A stretch of 12,830 nt of DNA from DASWUD01 sp036401755. GTDB taxonomy: Bacteria; Pseudomonadota; Gammaproteobacteria; Thiohalomonadales; Thiohalomonadaceae. The stretch spans positions 1-12,830 of the forward strand of contig DASWUD010000005.1 of the NCBI GenBank assembly GCA_036401755.1, given 5' to 3'. Position 1 is the stretch's first letter. Each line of letters begins with the position of its first letter. Position numbers and translations under genes: made by a program. A model generated the notes under the pieces. The model ran no database searches. It was not told where the DNA came from and saw nothing but the letters and a program-made list of their open reading frames with translations. Shown here piece after piece: positions 6,576 through 12,830 of this stretch.

Positions 6576-7913
6576 TTGACACTTCCACTTTGGAACCAGT
6601 GTCTCGACAGGCTGGAGGAGGAGTTGCCTCCTCAGCAGTTTAACACCTGGATCCGTCCCCTCCAGCCGCAACTGGAGAGTAATCGGCTGCGACTGCTTGC
6701 ACCCAACCGTTTCGTGCAGGACTGGGTGGTCCAGCACTACCGTGACCGCATCGATACCCTCATGGAGGAGCTCTCGGGAGGCAATCCCCCCCAGATCGCC
6801 TTCGAAGTTGGCAGCATCAAGCCGGCCGTGAGCGCTAAGCCCGTCGCCAAATCCAGCCAGGAGCGCTCGACTCCCCCCGCCTCCGACTTGCCGCGCAGTA
6901 ACCTGAACAGCAACTTCACCTTCGACAACTATGTGGAAGGGAAATCCAACCAGCTGGCACGCGCCGCCTCTTTGCAGGTCGGCCAGAATCCCGGTTCTGC
7001 CTATAACCCTCTGTTCCTTTATGGTGGCGTCGGTCTCGGCAAAACCCATCTCATGCATGCGGTTGGCAACCTTATATTAAAGAACAAGCCTGACGCGCGG
7101 GTCATATATCTTCACTCAGAGCGATTTGTGGCAGACATGGTCAAGGCGCTACAACACAACACCATCAATGATTTCAAACGGTTTTACCGTTCAGTCGATG
7201 CGCTGCTCATCGATGACATTCAGTTTTTTGCCGGTAAGGAGCGCTCCCAGGAGGAGTTTTTCCACACCTTTAATGCCCTGTTGGAGGGTCAGCGCCAGAT
7301 CATTCTGACCTGTGACCGCTATCCAAAAGAGGTTCAGGGGCTCGAAGAGCGCCTCAAATCTCGCTTTGGCTGGGGACTTACCGTTGCCATCGAGCCCCCT
7401 GAGCTCGAGACGCGTGTTGCCATTCTCATGAGCAAAGCAAGCCAGGCGAAGATCGATCTGCCCCATGAGGTCGCCTTCTTTATCGGCAAGCGGATCCGCT
7501 CCAATATTCGTGAACTGGAAGGGGCACTGCGTAGAGTGATAGCAAATGCTCACTTCACAGGCCAACCGATTACTATTGATTTTGCCAAGGTGGCGTTACG
7601 TGACCTGCTGGCAGCTCAGGCCAAGCAGGTCACCATCGAAAATATCCAGAAAACAGTGGCTGAGTACTTCAAGATCCGTGTCGCGGACCTGCTGGCCAAA
7701 AGGCGTACGCGCTCCATAGCCCGGCCACGTCAGATTGCCATGGCACTTGCCAAGGAGCTGACCAACCACAGCCTTCCTGAGATCGGTGATGCTTTCGGTG
7801 GACGAGACCACACCACAGTGCTTCATGCCTGCAAAAAGGTGGCAGAACTTAAAGAGGTTGAGCCGCGTGTAGCCGAGGACCATGCAAATCTGTTGAGAAT
7901 ACTGACCACTTGA
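6576..7913 (+). CDS. dnaA: Chromosomal replication initiator protein DnaA
   Basis: 445 aa. The AAA+ initiator binds DnaA boxes, melts oriC and recruits DnaB helicase. The start is TTG at 6576: the protein then reads TLPLWNQCLDRLEEELP, matching the start of E. coli DnaA, and GAGG at 6565-6568 lies 7 nt upstream. Domain I covers about residues 1-80, followed by a variable linker (about 81-110). The AAA+ domain has Walker A GGVGLGKTH (150-158), Walker B LLIDDIQF (210-217), ERLKSRFGWG (258-267) with the box VII arginine, and the sensor II helix IRELEGALRR (311-320). The C-terminal helix-turn-helix has the signature GRDHTTVLHACKKV (409-422). DnaA boxes on both sides suggest autoregulation. Confidence 0.99.
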   Translation: MTLPLWNQCLDRLEEELPPQQFNTWIRPLQPQLESNRLRLLAPNRFVQDWVVQHYRDRIDTLMEELSGGNPPQIAFEVGSIKPAVSAKPVAKSSQERSTPPASDLPRSNLNSNFTFDNYVEGKSNQLARAASLQVGQNPGSAYNPLFLYGGVGLGKTHLMHAVGNLILKNKPDARVIYLHSERFVADMVKALQHNTINDFKRFYRSVDALLIDDIQFFAGKERSQEEFFHTFNALLEGQRQIILTCDRYPKEVQGLEERLKSRFGWGLTVAIEPPELETRVAILMSKASQAKIDLPHEVAFFIGKRIRSNIRELEGALRRVIANAHFTGQPITIDFAKVALRDLLAAQAKQVTIENIQKTVAEYFKIRVADLLAKRRTRSIARPRQIAMALAKELTNHSLPEIGDAFGGRDHTTVLHACKKVAELKEVEPRVAEDHANLLRILTT

Positions 7914-7924
7914 GGTGGATTAAC

Positions 7925-7933
7925 TGTGGATAA
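7925..7933 (-). promoter_or_regulatory. DnaA box (oriC)
   Basis: The minus strand reads TTATCCACA, an exact match, 11 bp after the dnaA stop codon. A 7-of-9 match on the same strand (7914-7922) lies 2 bp to its left, which is an 11-bp repeat spacing. Confidence 0.92.
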
Positions 7934-7970
7934 ATCGAGGTCAGCTCTGGATGAATATATCAATCACATC

Positions 7971-7979
7971 TTATCCACA
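7971..7979 (+). promoter_or_regulatory. DnaA box (oriC)
   Basis: The plus strand reads TTATCCACA, an exact match. It faces the opposite way to the box at 7925-7933. Confidence 0.92.
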
Positions 7980-8036
7980 GCAACTGGACTGGATTGGCAC
8001 AGCCGTGGCGCCACCAAATCTCAACCTAACCTCATG

Positions 8037-8085
8037 AATTAGCTAGTGAAAACTGTTTTATTCACAATTTGTGGGCGAGCTAATT
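8037..8085. repeat. Nested inverted repeats in oriC
   Basis: AATTAGCT (8037-8044) and AGCTAATT (8078-8085) are perfect 8-bp arms. Inside them lie GTGAA (8046-8050) and TTCAC (8061-8065), and the 11-bp palindrome CACAATTTGTG (8063-8073). The DnaA box at 8058-8066 sits within the structure, immediately left of the AT-rich block. Confidence 0.65.
8058..8066 (+). promoter_or_regulatory. DnaA box TTATTCACA (oriC)
   Basis: TTATTCACA fits the relaxed consensus TTATNCACA. It is the box nearest the AT-rich block and on the same strand as 7971-7979. Confidence 0.82.
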
Positions 8086-8123
8086 ACAACAGAAAGAAAT
8101 ATATAAACTAATTAATTAATAAA
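8081..8123. other. AT-rich DNA unwinding element (candidate DUE)
   Basis: Of these 43 bases only 5 are G or C. The block includes ATATATAAA and ATTAATTAAT. It begins 15 bp after the last DnaA box and ends at the dnaN ribosome-binding site. Low duplex stability and position fit a DUE. A TATAAA at 8102-8107 could also serve as a dnaN -10, but no -35 is visible with it. Confidence 0.7.
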
Positions 8124-8135
8124 GGACTGAAAACC

Positions 8136-9236
8136 ATGAGATTCACTATCTCACGTGATCTGCTCATCAAACCTCTGCAGACGGTCAGTGGTGTTGTTGA
8201 GAAAAGACAGACTCTGCCGATCCTCTCCAATATCCTGCTTCAGGTCGGCAGCGACAGACTCTCGATGACGGGAACCGATCTAGAAGTCGAATTGGTTGCT
8301 TCAGTTGCTTTGGATAATGCGACGCCTGGTGAAATCACTCTGCCAGGTCGTAAATTCATGGATATCTGTAAGGCTCTTCCAGAAAACGCGCTTATTGAAC
8401 TGGCTGTCGATTCCGATAAGGCAATGCTTAAAGCAGGTAAAAGCCGATTTACTCTATTAACCCTGCCGGCCACCGACTATCCGGCAACCGAGGCGATCAA
8501 GGGTAGTCACCAATTTGTCTTATCACAAAAGCAATTGAAGTCACTTATCGATCAGACACAATTTTCCATGGCTAATCAGGATGTCCGTTATTATCTGAAC
8601 GGGCTGCTGCTTGAAATAGAAAATGGCTCTATTCGCATGGTCGCCACAGACGGTCATCGTCTCGCCCTTTCAGAGATATCGACTGATATCGCCATAGGTG
8701 ACAAGCGACAGGTCATCATTCCAAGAAAGGGTGTTCTGGAGCTCTCGCGACTGCTTGCCACTGATGACACACCCTGCACCATTCAGCTTAATCAAAACCA
8801 CATCCGCATCTCGCTGGGCGACACGATCTTTACCTCGAAGCTGGTTGATGGACGCTTTCCTGATTACGAGCGGGTGATTCCCAAGGGTGGGGATAAGGTG
8901 ATTCGTGCTAACCGAATGATCCTGAAGGATGGTTTGCAGCGCACGGCAATTCTCTCTAACGAAAAATATCGTGGAATCAGACTTACCTTCAAAAACAATA
9001 CTTTGATTGCATCGGTTAACAATCCTGAACACGAGGAGGCTGAGGACGAGCTACCCATAGAATATACAGGCCAAGAGCTGGAAATTGGCTTCAACGTCAG
9101 TTACCTGTTGGACGTTCTGAACGTTATCAAGCAAGAGGAGGTCGAGATCGTCCTCGCTGATTCAAGCAGCAGCTGTCTGATGATGGGTGCCGGAGATGCC
9201 GCCTCCCGGTATGTTGTCATGCCTATGCGCCTCTAA
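8136..9236 (+). CDS. dnaN: DNA polymerase III sliding clamp (beta subunit)
   Basis: 366 aa, the same length as E. coli DnaN. It forms the dimeric ring that tethers polymerase III and other factors to DNA. AGGA at 8123-8126 lies 9 nt before ATG 8136. Recognisable conserved stretches run through all three clamp domains: RDLLIKPLQTVSGVVEKRQTLPIL at the N-terminus, QFSMANQDVRYYLNGLLLE and VATDGHRLAL in the middle, FTSKLVDGRFPDYERVIPK, then ILSNEKYRGIRL and the C-terminal YVVMPMRL. It lies directly downstream of oriC and 9 bp before recF, so dnaN and recF are probably co-transcribed, perhaps with dnaA read-through across the origin. Codon use is more AT-rich than in the genes left of dnaA. Confidence 0.99.
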   Translation: MRFTISRDLLIKPLQTVSGVVEKRQTLPILSNILLQVGSDRLSMTGTDLEVELVASVALDNATPGEITLPGRKFMDICKALPENALIELAVDSDKAMLKAGKSRFTLLTLPATDYPATEAIKGSHQFVLSQKQLKSLIDQTQFSMANQDVRYYLNGLLLEIENGSIRMVATDGHRLALSEISTDIAIGDKRQVIIPRKGVLELSRLLATDDTPCTIQLNQNHIRISLGDTIFTSKLVDGRFPDYERVIPKGGDKVIRANRMILKDGLQRTAILSNEKYRGIRLTFKNNTLIASVNNPEHEEAEDELPIEYTGQELEIGFNVSYLLDVLNVIKQEEVEIVLADSSSSCLMMGAGDAASRYVVMPMRL

Positions 9237-9245
9237 TCCTGCTAC

Positions 9246-10325
9246 ATGTGGCTATCACGGCTCGAAATTGAAAATATCCGCAATATTGAGCGTGCAGAGC
9301 TCGCTCCCGCTAATGGTTATAACCTCATAACGGGTAGCAATGGCAGTGGTAAGAGCTCGTTACTCGAAGCGATCCAGTGCCTTAGCACCGGAAAGTCCTT
9401 TCGCACCCTCCGCAAGCAACCACTTATTAGAAGCGGTGCTGAACGTGCCATAGTCTACGGTCAACTGATCACGCAAAATTCACTTTTCCATCTAGGCCTC
9501 ATGAAACGCCTGGATGGAGCTACCCTGGCTCGCATTGATGGACGCAATCTTGAGGGTCAGGCCGAACTGGCCACCCTACTCCCCGTTATTGGTATCTCAC
9601 CAGAGAGTGAGGACATAGTGGGTGACGGTTCCAAGGCGCGCCAGGCCTATCTCGATTGGACCTTGTTTCACGTGGAACCAAACTTTAGAGAGTGTTGGCG
9701 CAGTTATCGACGTGCGCTTTTTCAGCGCAATAGTGCACTTCGCGGCAAGTTAGACACACCGACCATCAAAAGCTGGAACGCCAGTTTAATTACCCTCGGT
9801 GAGCAACTTGATCATTGGCGTCGAAACACCTTCTCACGGTTACATCTGCTGATTGAGAAAATCCTCATAGAGTTGTTGCCTGAATCTGCAATCTCATTTT
9901 CTTATCGGCAAGGGTGGCCAAAGGAACTGACATTGGCCCAAGCATTGGAATCTACACTAGACGTAGATAGGAAGATGGGATTTACCCACTGTGGTCCCCA
10001 CCGGGCGGATATAGCCATTCGTGGACCCCTGGGTGTGATCGGCCACACTCTGTCGCGCGGACAGAGGAAGGTTACAGCGCTATCATTGAAAATATCTCAG
10101 GCTCAGGACTATCAGCAGCAGACGGGCTGCGAACCTGTCATATATATAGATGACCTGCCATCTGAGCTCGATGCTGCCAACCGTAACAAGATTCTCCAGC
10201 ACTTGCTGAAGTTAAACTCACAACTCTTCATCACCGCCATTAGTGAAGCAGACATGCCGATGCGTGAATATCGACCCTTGGCACTGTTCCACGTGGAACA
10301 GGGTCGGGTGACGAACGTGGTATAA
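9246..10325 (+). CDS. recF: DNA replication/repair protein RecF
   Basis: 359 aa (E. coli 357). An SMC-like ATPase that with RecO and RecR loads RecA at single-strand gaps. Walker A GSNGSGKSS lies at residues 30-38, the ABC signature LSRGQ at 269-273, and Walker B VIYIDDLP (298-305) is followed by the D-loop SELD (306-309). ATG 9246 follows dnaN by 9 bp and has no Shine-Dalgarno sequence, so translation probably depends on dnaN. Two parS-like sites lie inside the gene at 9664-9679 and 10285-10300; both are read as Phe-His-Val-Glu (141-144 and 348-351). The last codon and stop (GTA TAA) also form the gyrB -10. Base composition is clearly more AT-rich than in tgpA or the 3' half of gyrB. Confidence 0.98.
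   Translation: MWLSRLEIENIRNIERAELAPANGYNLITGSNGSGKSSLLEAIQCLSTGKSFRTLRKQPLIRSGAERAIVYGQLITQNSLFHLGLMKRLDGATLARIDGRNLEGQAELATLLPVIGISPESEDIVGDGSKARQAYLDWTLFHVEPNFRECWRSYRRALFQRNSALRGKLDTPTIKSWNASLITLGEQLDHWRRNTFSRLHLLIEKILIELLPESAISFSYRQGWPKELTLAQALESTLDVDRKMGFTHCGPHRADIAIRGPLGVIGHTLSRGQRKVTALSLKISQAQDYQQQTGCEPVIYIDDLPSELDAANRNKILQHLLKLNSQLFITAISEADMPMREYRPLALFHVEQGRVTNVV
9664..9679. other. parS-like ParB site 1, inside recF
   Basis: TGTTTCACGTGGAACC has the core GTTTCACGTGGAAC, which matches the conserved parS pattern tGTTNCACGTGNAACa. The palindrome is broken at position 5 and at the outer base. It is read in recF as codons for Phe141-His-Val-Glu144. Confidence 0.8.
10285..10300. other. 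parS ParB site 2, perfect palindrome, end of recF
   Basis: TGTTCCACGTGGAACA is a perfect 16-bp palindrome and an excellent match to the bacterial parS consensus. It encodes Phe348-His-Val-Glu351 of RecF and ends 17 bp before the extended -10 of gyrB. parS sites cluster near oriC in most chromosomes with ParABS; parA and parB are not in this window. Confidence 0.92.
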
Positions 10326-10326
10326 T
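10318..10326 (+). promoter_or_regulatory. gyrB promoter, extended -10
   Basis: TGGTATAAT is a perfect -10 hexamer (10321-10326) with the TGn extension. It overlaps the final codon and stop of recF. No TTGACA-like hexamer lies 16-18 bp upstream; that position instead overlaps the end of the parS at 10285-10300. Transcription would begin near 10333, giving a leader of about 24 nt. Confidence 0.7.
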
Positions 10327-10356
10327 GTTGTTTATTCGTTTTCATGGGGTATGCCA

Positions 10357-12774
10357 ATGAGCGGCGACAGTTACGACTCCTCCAAAATCAAGGTCCTTAA
10401 AGGGCTCGACGCAGTCAGAAAGCGTCCCGGTATGTATATCGGTGACACCGATGACGGCAGTGGCCTCCACCACATGGTTTTCGAGGTGGTGGATAATTCT
10501 ATTGATGAGGCCTTAGCCGGCTATTGCACCCAAATCGATGTCATCATCCATAGTGACGACTCGGTAACCGTCAGGGATAACGGCCGGGGCATACCCGTAG
10601 ATATTCACGAGGAGGAGGGACGCTCCGCAGCCGAAGTGATCATGACCATTCTCCACGCTGGAGGAAAGTTCGATAACAGCTCCTATAAAGTGTCGGGAGG
10701 ACTCCATGGCGTGGGTGTGTCGGTAGTTAACGCCCTCTCCGAGAGCCTGAAGCTGACGATTCGCCGAGATGGGAAACTGCATCAACAAGAGTATGTCCTG
10801 GGTGAACCGAAGGCACCGCTGCGGGTTATCGGTGAGTGCGGAGAAGAGACCGGAACCGAGGTACGTTTCAAGCCCTCGGCAGAGATCTTTACCCAGACAG
10901 AGTATCACTACGACGTTTTATCGAAGCGCTTGCGCGAGCTCTCCTTCCTCAACTCGGGTGTGCGCATTCATCTGCTGGACGAACGCAGCGCAAAGGAGGA
11001 TACCTTTGAATATCAAGGAGGTATCAAGGCCTTTGTCGAGCACCTCAACCGCAATAAGACGCCGCTCCACCCCACTGTGATGTACTTCGTGGGTGAACGC
11101 GACGGCATCGTTGTAGAGCTGGCGATGCAGTGGAGCGACGCCTATCAGGAAAATGTCTACTGCTTTACCAACAACATTCCGCAGCGTGACGGCGGTACCC
11201 ACATGGCAGGTTTCCGCGCGGCACTGACCCGTACTATGAACGGCTACATCGAGTCGGAGGGGCTTGCCAAGAAGGCGAAAATCAACCCATCCGGTGATGA
11301 TGCACGCGAGGGGCTCACGGCGGTGTTGTCGGTGAAGGTGCCCGATCCCAAGTTCTCCAGCCAGACCAAGGACAAGCTGGTCTCCTCCGAGGTGAAGCCT
11401 GTGGTGGAATCACTGGTGGCAGAGAAGTTCGAGGAGTTCCTGTTGGAGAATCCGGCGGATGCCAGGATTATTGCCGGCAAGGCGATTGAGGCGGCCCGCG
11501 CGCGTGAAGCGGCGCGCAAGGCACGTGAAATGACGCGCCGCAAGGGGGCACTCGACATCGCCGGGCTGCCTGGCAAGCTGGCCGATTGCCAGGAGCGCGA
11601 TCCTGCCCAGTCGGAACTCTATCTGGTCGAGGGTGACTCCGCCGGAGGGTCGGCCAAGCAGGGGCGCGATCGGCGCAACCAGGCGATCCTGCCGCTGAAA
11701 GGCAAGATCCTCAATGTGGAGAAGGCCCGCTTCGATAAGATGCTCTCCTCCGCGGAAGTGGGCACACTGATCACCGCCCTTGGCTGCGGCATCGGGCGCG
11801 AAGAGTTCAATGTCGACAAGCTGCGTTATCACCGCATCATCATCATGACCGATGCCGACGTGGATGGCTCCCACATACGTACCCTGCTGCTCACCTTTTT
11901 CTACCGGCAGATGCCGGAACTGATCGAGCGCGGCCATATCTATATCGCTCAGCCACCCCTCTATAAGGTGAAAAAGGGTAAGCAGGAGCGTTATGTGAAG
12001 GATGACTCGGAACTGGGCGGATATCTGCTGCAGCAGGCGATTGACGGGGCGCAGCTCTATATCACGCCCGATGCACCGCCCGTCAGTGGTGTCGCACTGG
12101 AGCAACTGGCCCGCCAATTCCAGCAGGTGATGGCGGGTATCCAGCGCCTGAGCCGCCGCTACAACAGCAGTATCCTGGAGAAGATGATTTCACTCTCCTC
12201 CATGAGCGAGGAGCAGTTCCGCATCGATGGTGCTGCAGAAAGCTGGTTCAGCGAAATCGTAACCCTGTTAAATGCAGAGAGTGGCGAAGAACGCCGCTAC
12301 ACGCAGCGTGTGGAGTACCGTCCCGATGGCGGTGCCGAAAGCGTTGTGGTGGAAGAGTGGCGACACGGGCTGGCGAATGACTACCCCTATCCTGCTGAGT
12401 TCTTCGACGGTGCCGATTACAGGGCGATCAAAAATCTGGCGGAGCAGCTGCACGGCTTGATTGGTGAAGGTGCCTATGTACAGCGTGGTGAGAAGAAGGA
12501 GCCGGTTATCAGCTTCCGCCAGGCGCTGGAGTGGCTGTTGGAGGATGCCAAGCGCGGTCAGCATATTCAGCGCTACAAAGGGCTGGGTGAGATGAATCCG
12601 GAACAGCTGTGGGAGACCACCATGGACCCCAACAGCCGCCGCATGCTACAGGTGCAGATCGAAGACGCCATCGCGGCCGATGAGATCTTCACCACGCTGA
12701 TGGGCGACCATGTGGAGCCACGGCGCGAGTTCATCGAAAAGAACGCACTCTACGTCAGCAATCTGGATGTCTGA
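10357..12774 (+). CDS. gyrB: DNA gyrase subunit B
   Basis: 805 aa from ATG 10357 (E. coli 804). The ATPase subunit of gyrase, which introduces negative supercoils with GyrA. Two in-frame ATGs lie at 10351 and 10357; the second is preferred because GGGGT (10346-10350) then has proper spacing and the protein begins MSGDSYDSSKIKVLKGLDAV as in the family. The GHKL ATPase site shows FEVVDN (42-47, with E43), VRDNGRGIP (72-80, with D74) and GGLHGVGVSVVNAL. The Toprim domain has EGDSAGG (425-431) and TDADVDG (498-504), giving metal ligands E425, D499 and D501. A long insert (about 560-730) typical of gammaproteobacterial GyrB precedes QRYKGLGEMNP. The 5' part of the gene is more AT-rich than the 3' part. 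Confidence 0.99.
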   Translation: MSGDSYDSSKIKVLKGLDAVRKRPGMYIGDTDDGSGLHHMVFEVVDNSIDEALAGYCTQIDVIIHSDDSVTVRDNGRGIPVDIHEEEGRSAAEVIMTILHAGGKFDNSSYKVSGGLHGVGVSVVNALSESLKLTIRRDGKLHQQEYVLGEPKAPLRVIGECGEETGTEVRFKPSAEIFTQTEYHYDVLSKRLRELSFLNSGVRIHLLDERSAKEDTFEYQGGIKAFVEHLNRNKTPLHPTVMYFVGERDGIVVELAMQWSDAYQENVYCFTNNIPQRDGGTHMAGFRAALTRTMNGYIESEGLAKKAKINPSGDDAREGLTAVLSVKVPDPKFSSQTKDKLVSSEVKPVVESLVAEKFEEFLLENPADARIIAGKAIEAARAREAARKAREMTRRKGALDIAGLPGKLADCQERDPAQSELYLVEGDSAGGSAKQGRDRRNQAILPLKGKILNVEKARFDKMLSSAEVGTLITALGCGIGREEFNVDKLRYHRIIIMTDADVDGSHIRTLLLTFFYRQMPELIERGHIYIAQPPLYKVKKGKQERYVKDDSELGGYLLQQAIDGAQLYITPDAPPVSGVALEQLARQFQQVMAGIQRLSRRYNSSILEKMISLSSMSEEQFRIDGAAESWFSEIVTLLNAESGEERRYTQRVEYRPDGGAESVVVEEWRHGLANDYPYPAEFFDGADYRAIKNLAEQLHGLIGEGAYVQRGEKKEPVISFRQALEWLLEDAKRGQHIQRYKGLGEMNPEQLWETTMDPNSRRMLQVQIEDAIAADEIFTTLMGDHVEPRREFIEKNALYVSNLDV

Positions 12775-12830
12775 GAGACCGCATTAGATGACGTGAAGAC
12801 TCACACCACGTGCGAGTTATAAAAAAGGGG

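Larger units (their letters stand above)
7914..8135 (+). other. Probable chromosomal replication origin (oriC), dnaA-dnaN spacer
   Basis: This 222-bp non-coding gap holds two exact DnaA boxes, one TTATTCACA box, weaker matches such as 7914-7922 and 7946-7954, inverted repeats, and a very AT-rich block next to dnaN. That is the expected order of a DnaA-binding region followed by an unwinding element. I see no GATC in the gap, so Dam/SeqA control of the E. coli type is not indicated. The rpmH-dnaA gap has only one perfect box and no comparable AT-rich block, so this gap is the better candidate, although a bipartite origin across dnaA is possible. Confidence 0.85.

Noticed and set aside
8151..8156. 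Other CACGTG sites (here, 11522 and 12807) as additional parS
   Set aside because: They lack the flanking GTTN and NAAC bases that parS needs.
10351..10353. ATG 10351 as gyrB start
   Set aside because: The GGGGT would touch the start codon; ATG 10357 has suitable spacing and gives the family N-terminus.
12799..12817. Hairpin ACTCACAC/GTGCGAGT after gyrB as a terminator
   Set aside because: The stem has one mismatch and is followed by TATAAAAAA, not a T-run, on the gyrB strand; the window ends just after, so no call is made.

Overview
The window is the chromosomal replication-origin neighbourhood of a gammaproteobacterium. The order rpmH-dnaA-dnaN-recF-gyrB, with the rpmH-rnpA-yidD-yidC operon running the other way and mnmE beyond it, is the classic conserved arrangement. 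The encoded proteins resemble their E. coli and Pseudomonas counterparts at full length: DnaN is 366 aa, GyrB about 805 aa with the long gammaproteobacterial C-terminal insert, YidC 545 aa, and MnmE 449 aa ending in FCIGK. The genus cannot be told from the sequence. The moderate-to-high GC and the DUF58-tgpA pair suggest a non-enteric lineage.

Layout, left to right. 1-516 is the 3' end of a DUF58 protein gene, overlapping by 8 bp a TgpA-type membrane transglutaminase gene (509-2503). These run rightward and converge with mnmE (3869-2520, minus). A rho-independent terminator (3893-3924) separates mnmE from the leftward operon rpmH (6374-6237) - rnpA (6178-5810) - yidD (5825-5589) - yidC (5585-3948). 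rpmH is only 45 codons. The 6375-6575 intergenic region carries a consensus-like rpmH promoter, a perfect DnaA box and a possible dnaA promoter. dnaA (6576-7913) opens with TTG. The 222-bp dnaA-dnaN spacer carries three strong DnaA boxes, nested inverted repeats and a very AT-rich block, so it is the probable oriC. dnaN, recF and gyrB follow rightward.

How it works together. DnaA opens the origin, the DnaN clamp tethers the polymerase, RecF serves gap repair and GyrB relieves supercoils. In the divergent operon, L34 and the RNase P protein are made together, then YidD and YidC serve membrane protein insertion. MnmE modifies tRNA wobble uridines. Apart from the DUF58-tgpA pair, all genes point away from the putative origin, that is, with the replication forks.

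No new multi-gene system is apparent; every gene belongs to a known family. The most interesting content is cis-acting DNA hidden in the ordinary genes. Two parS-like ParB sites are embedded in recF, both in codons for Phe-His-Val-Glu. The second is a perfect 16-bp palindrome that abuts an extended -10 gyrB promoter made from the recF stop codon. There is also a hairpin that would pair part of the rnpA ribosome-binding site, and a DnaA box placed to control both dnaA and rpmH.
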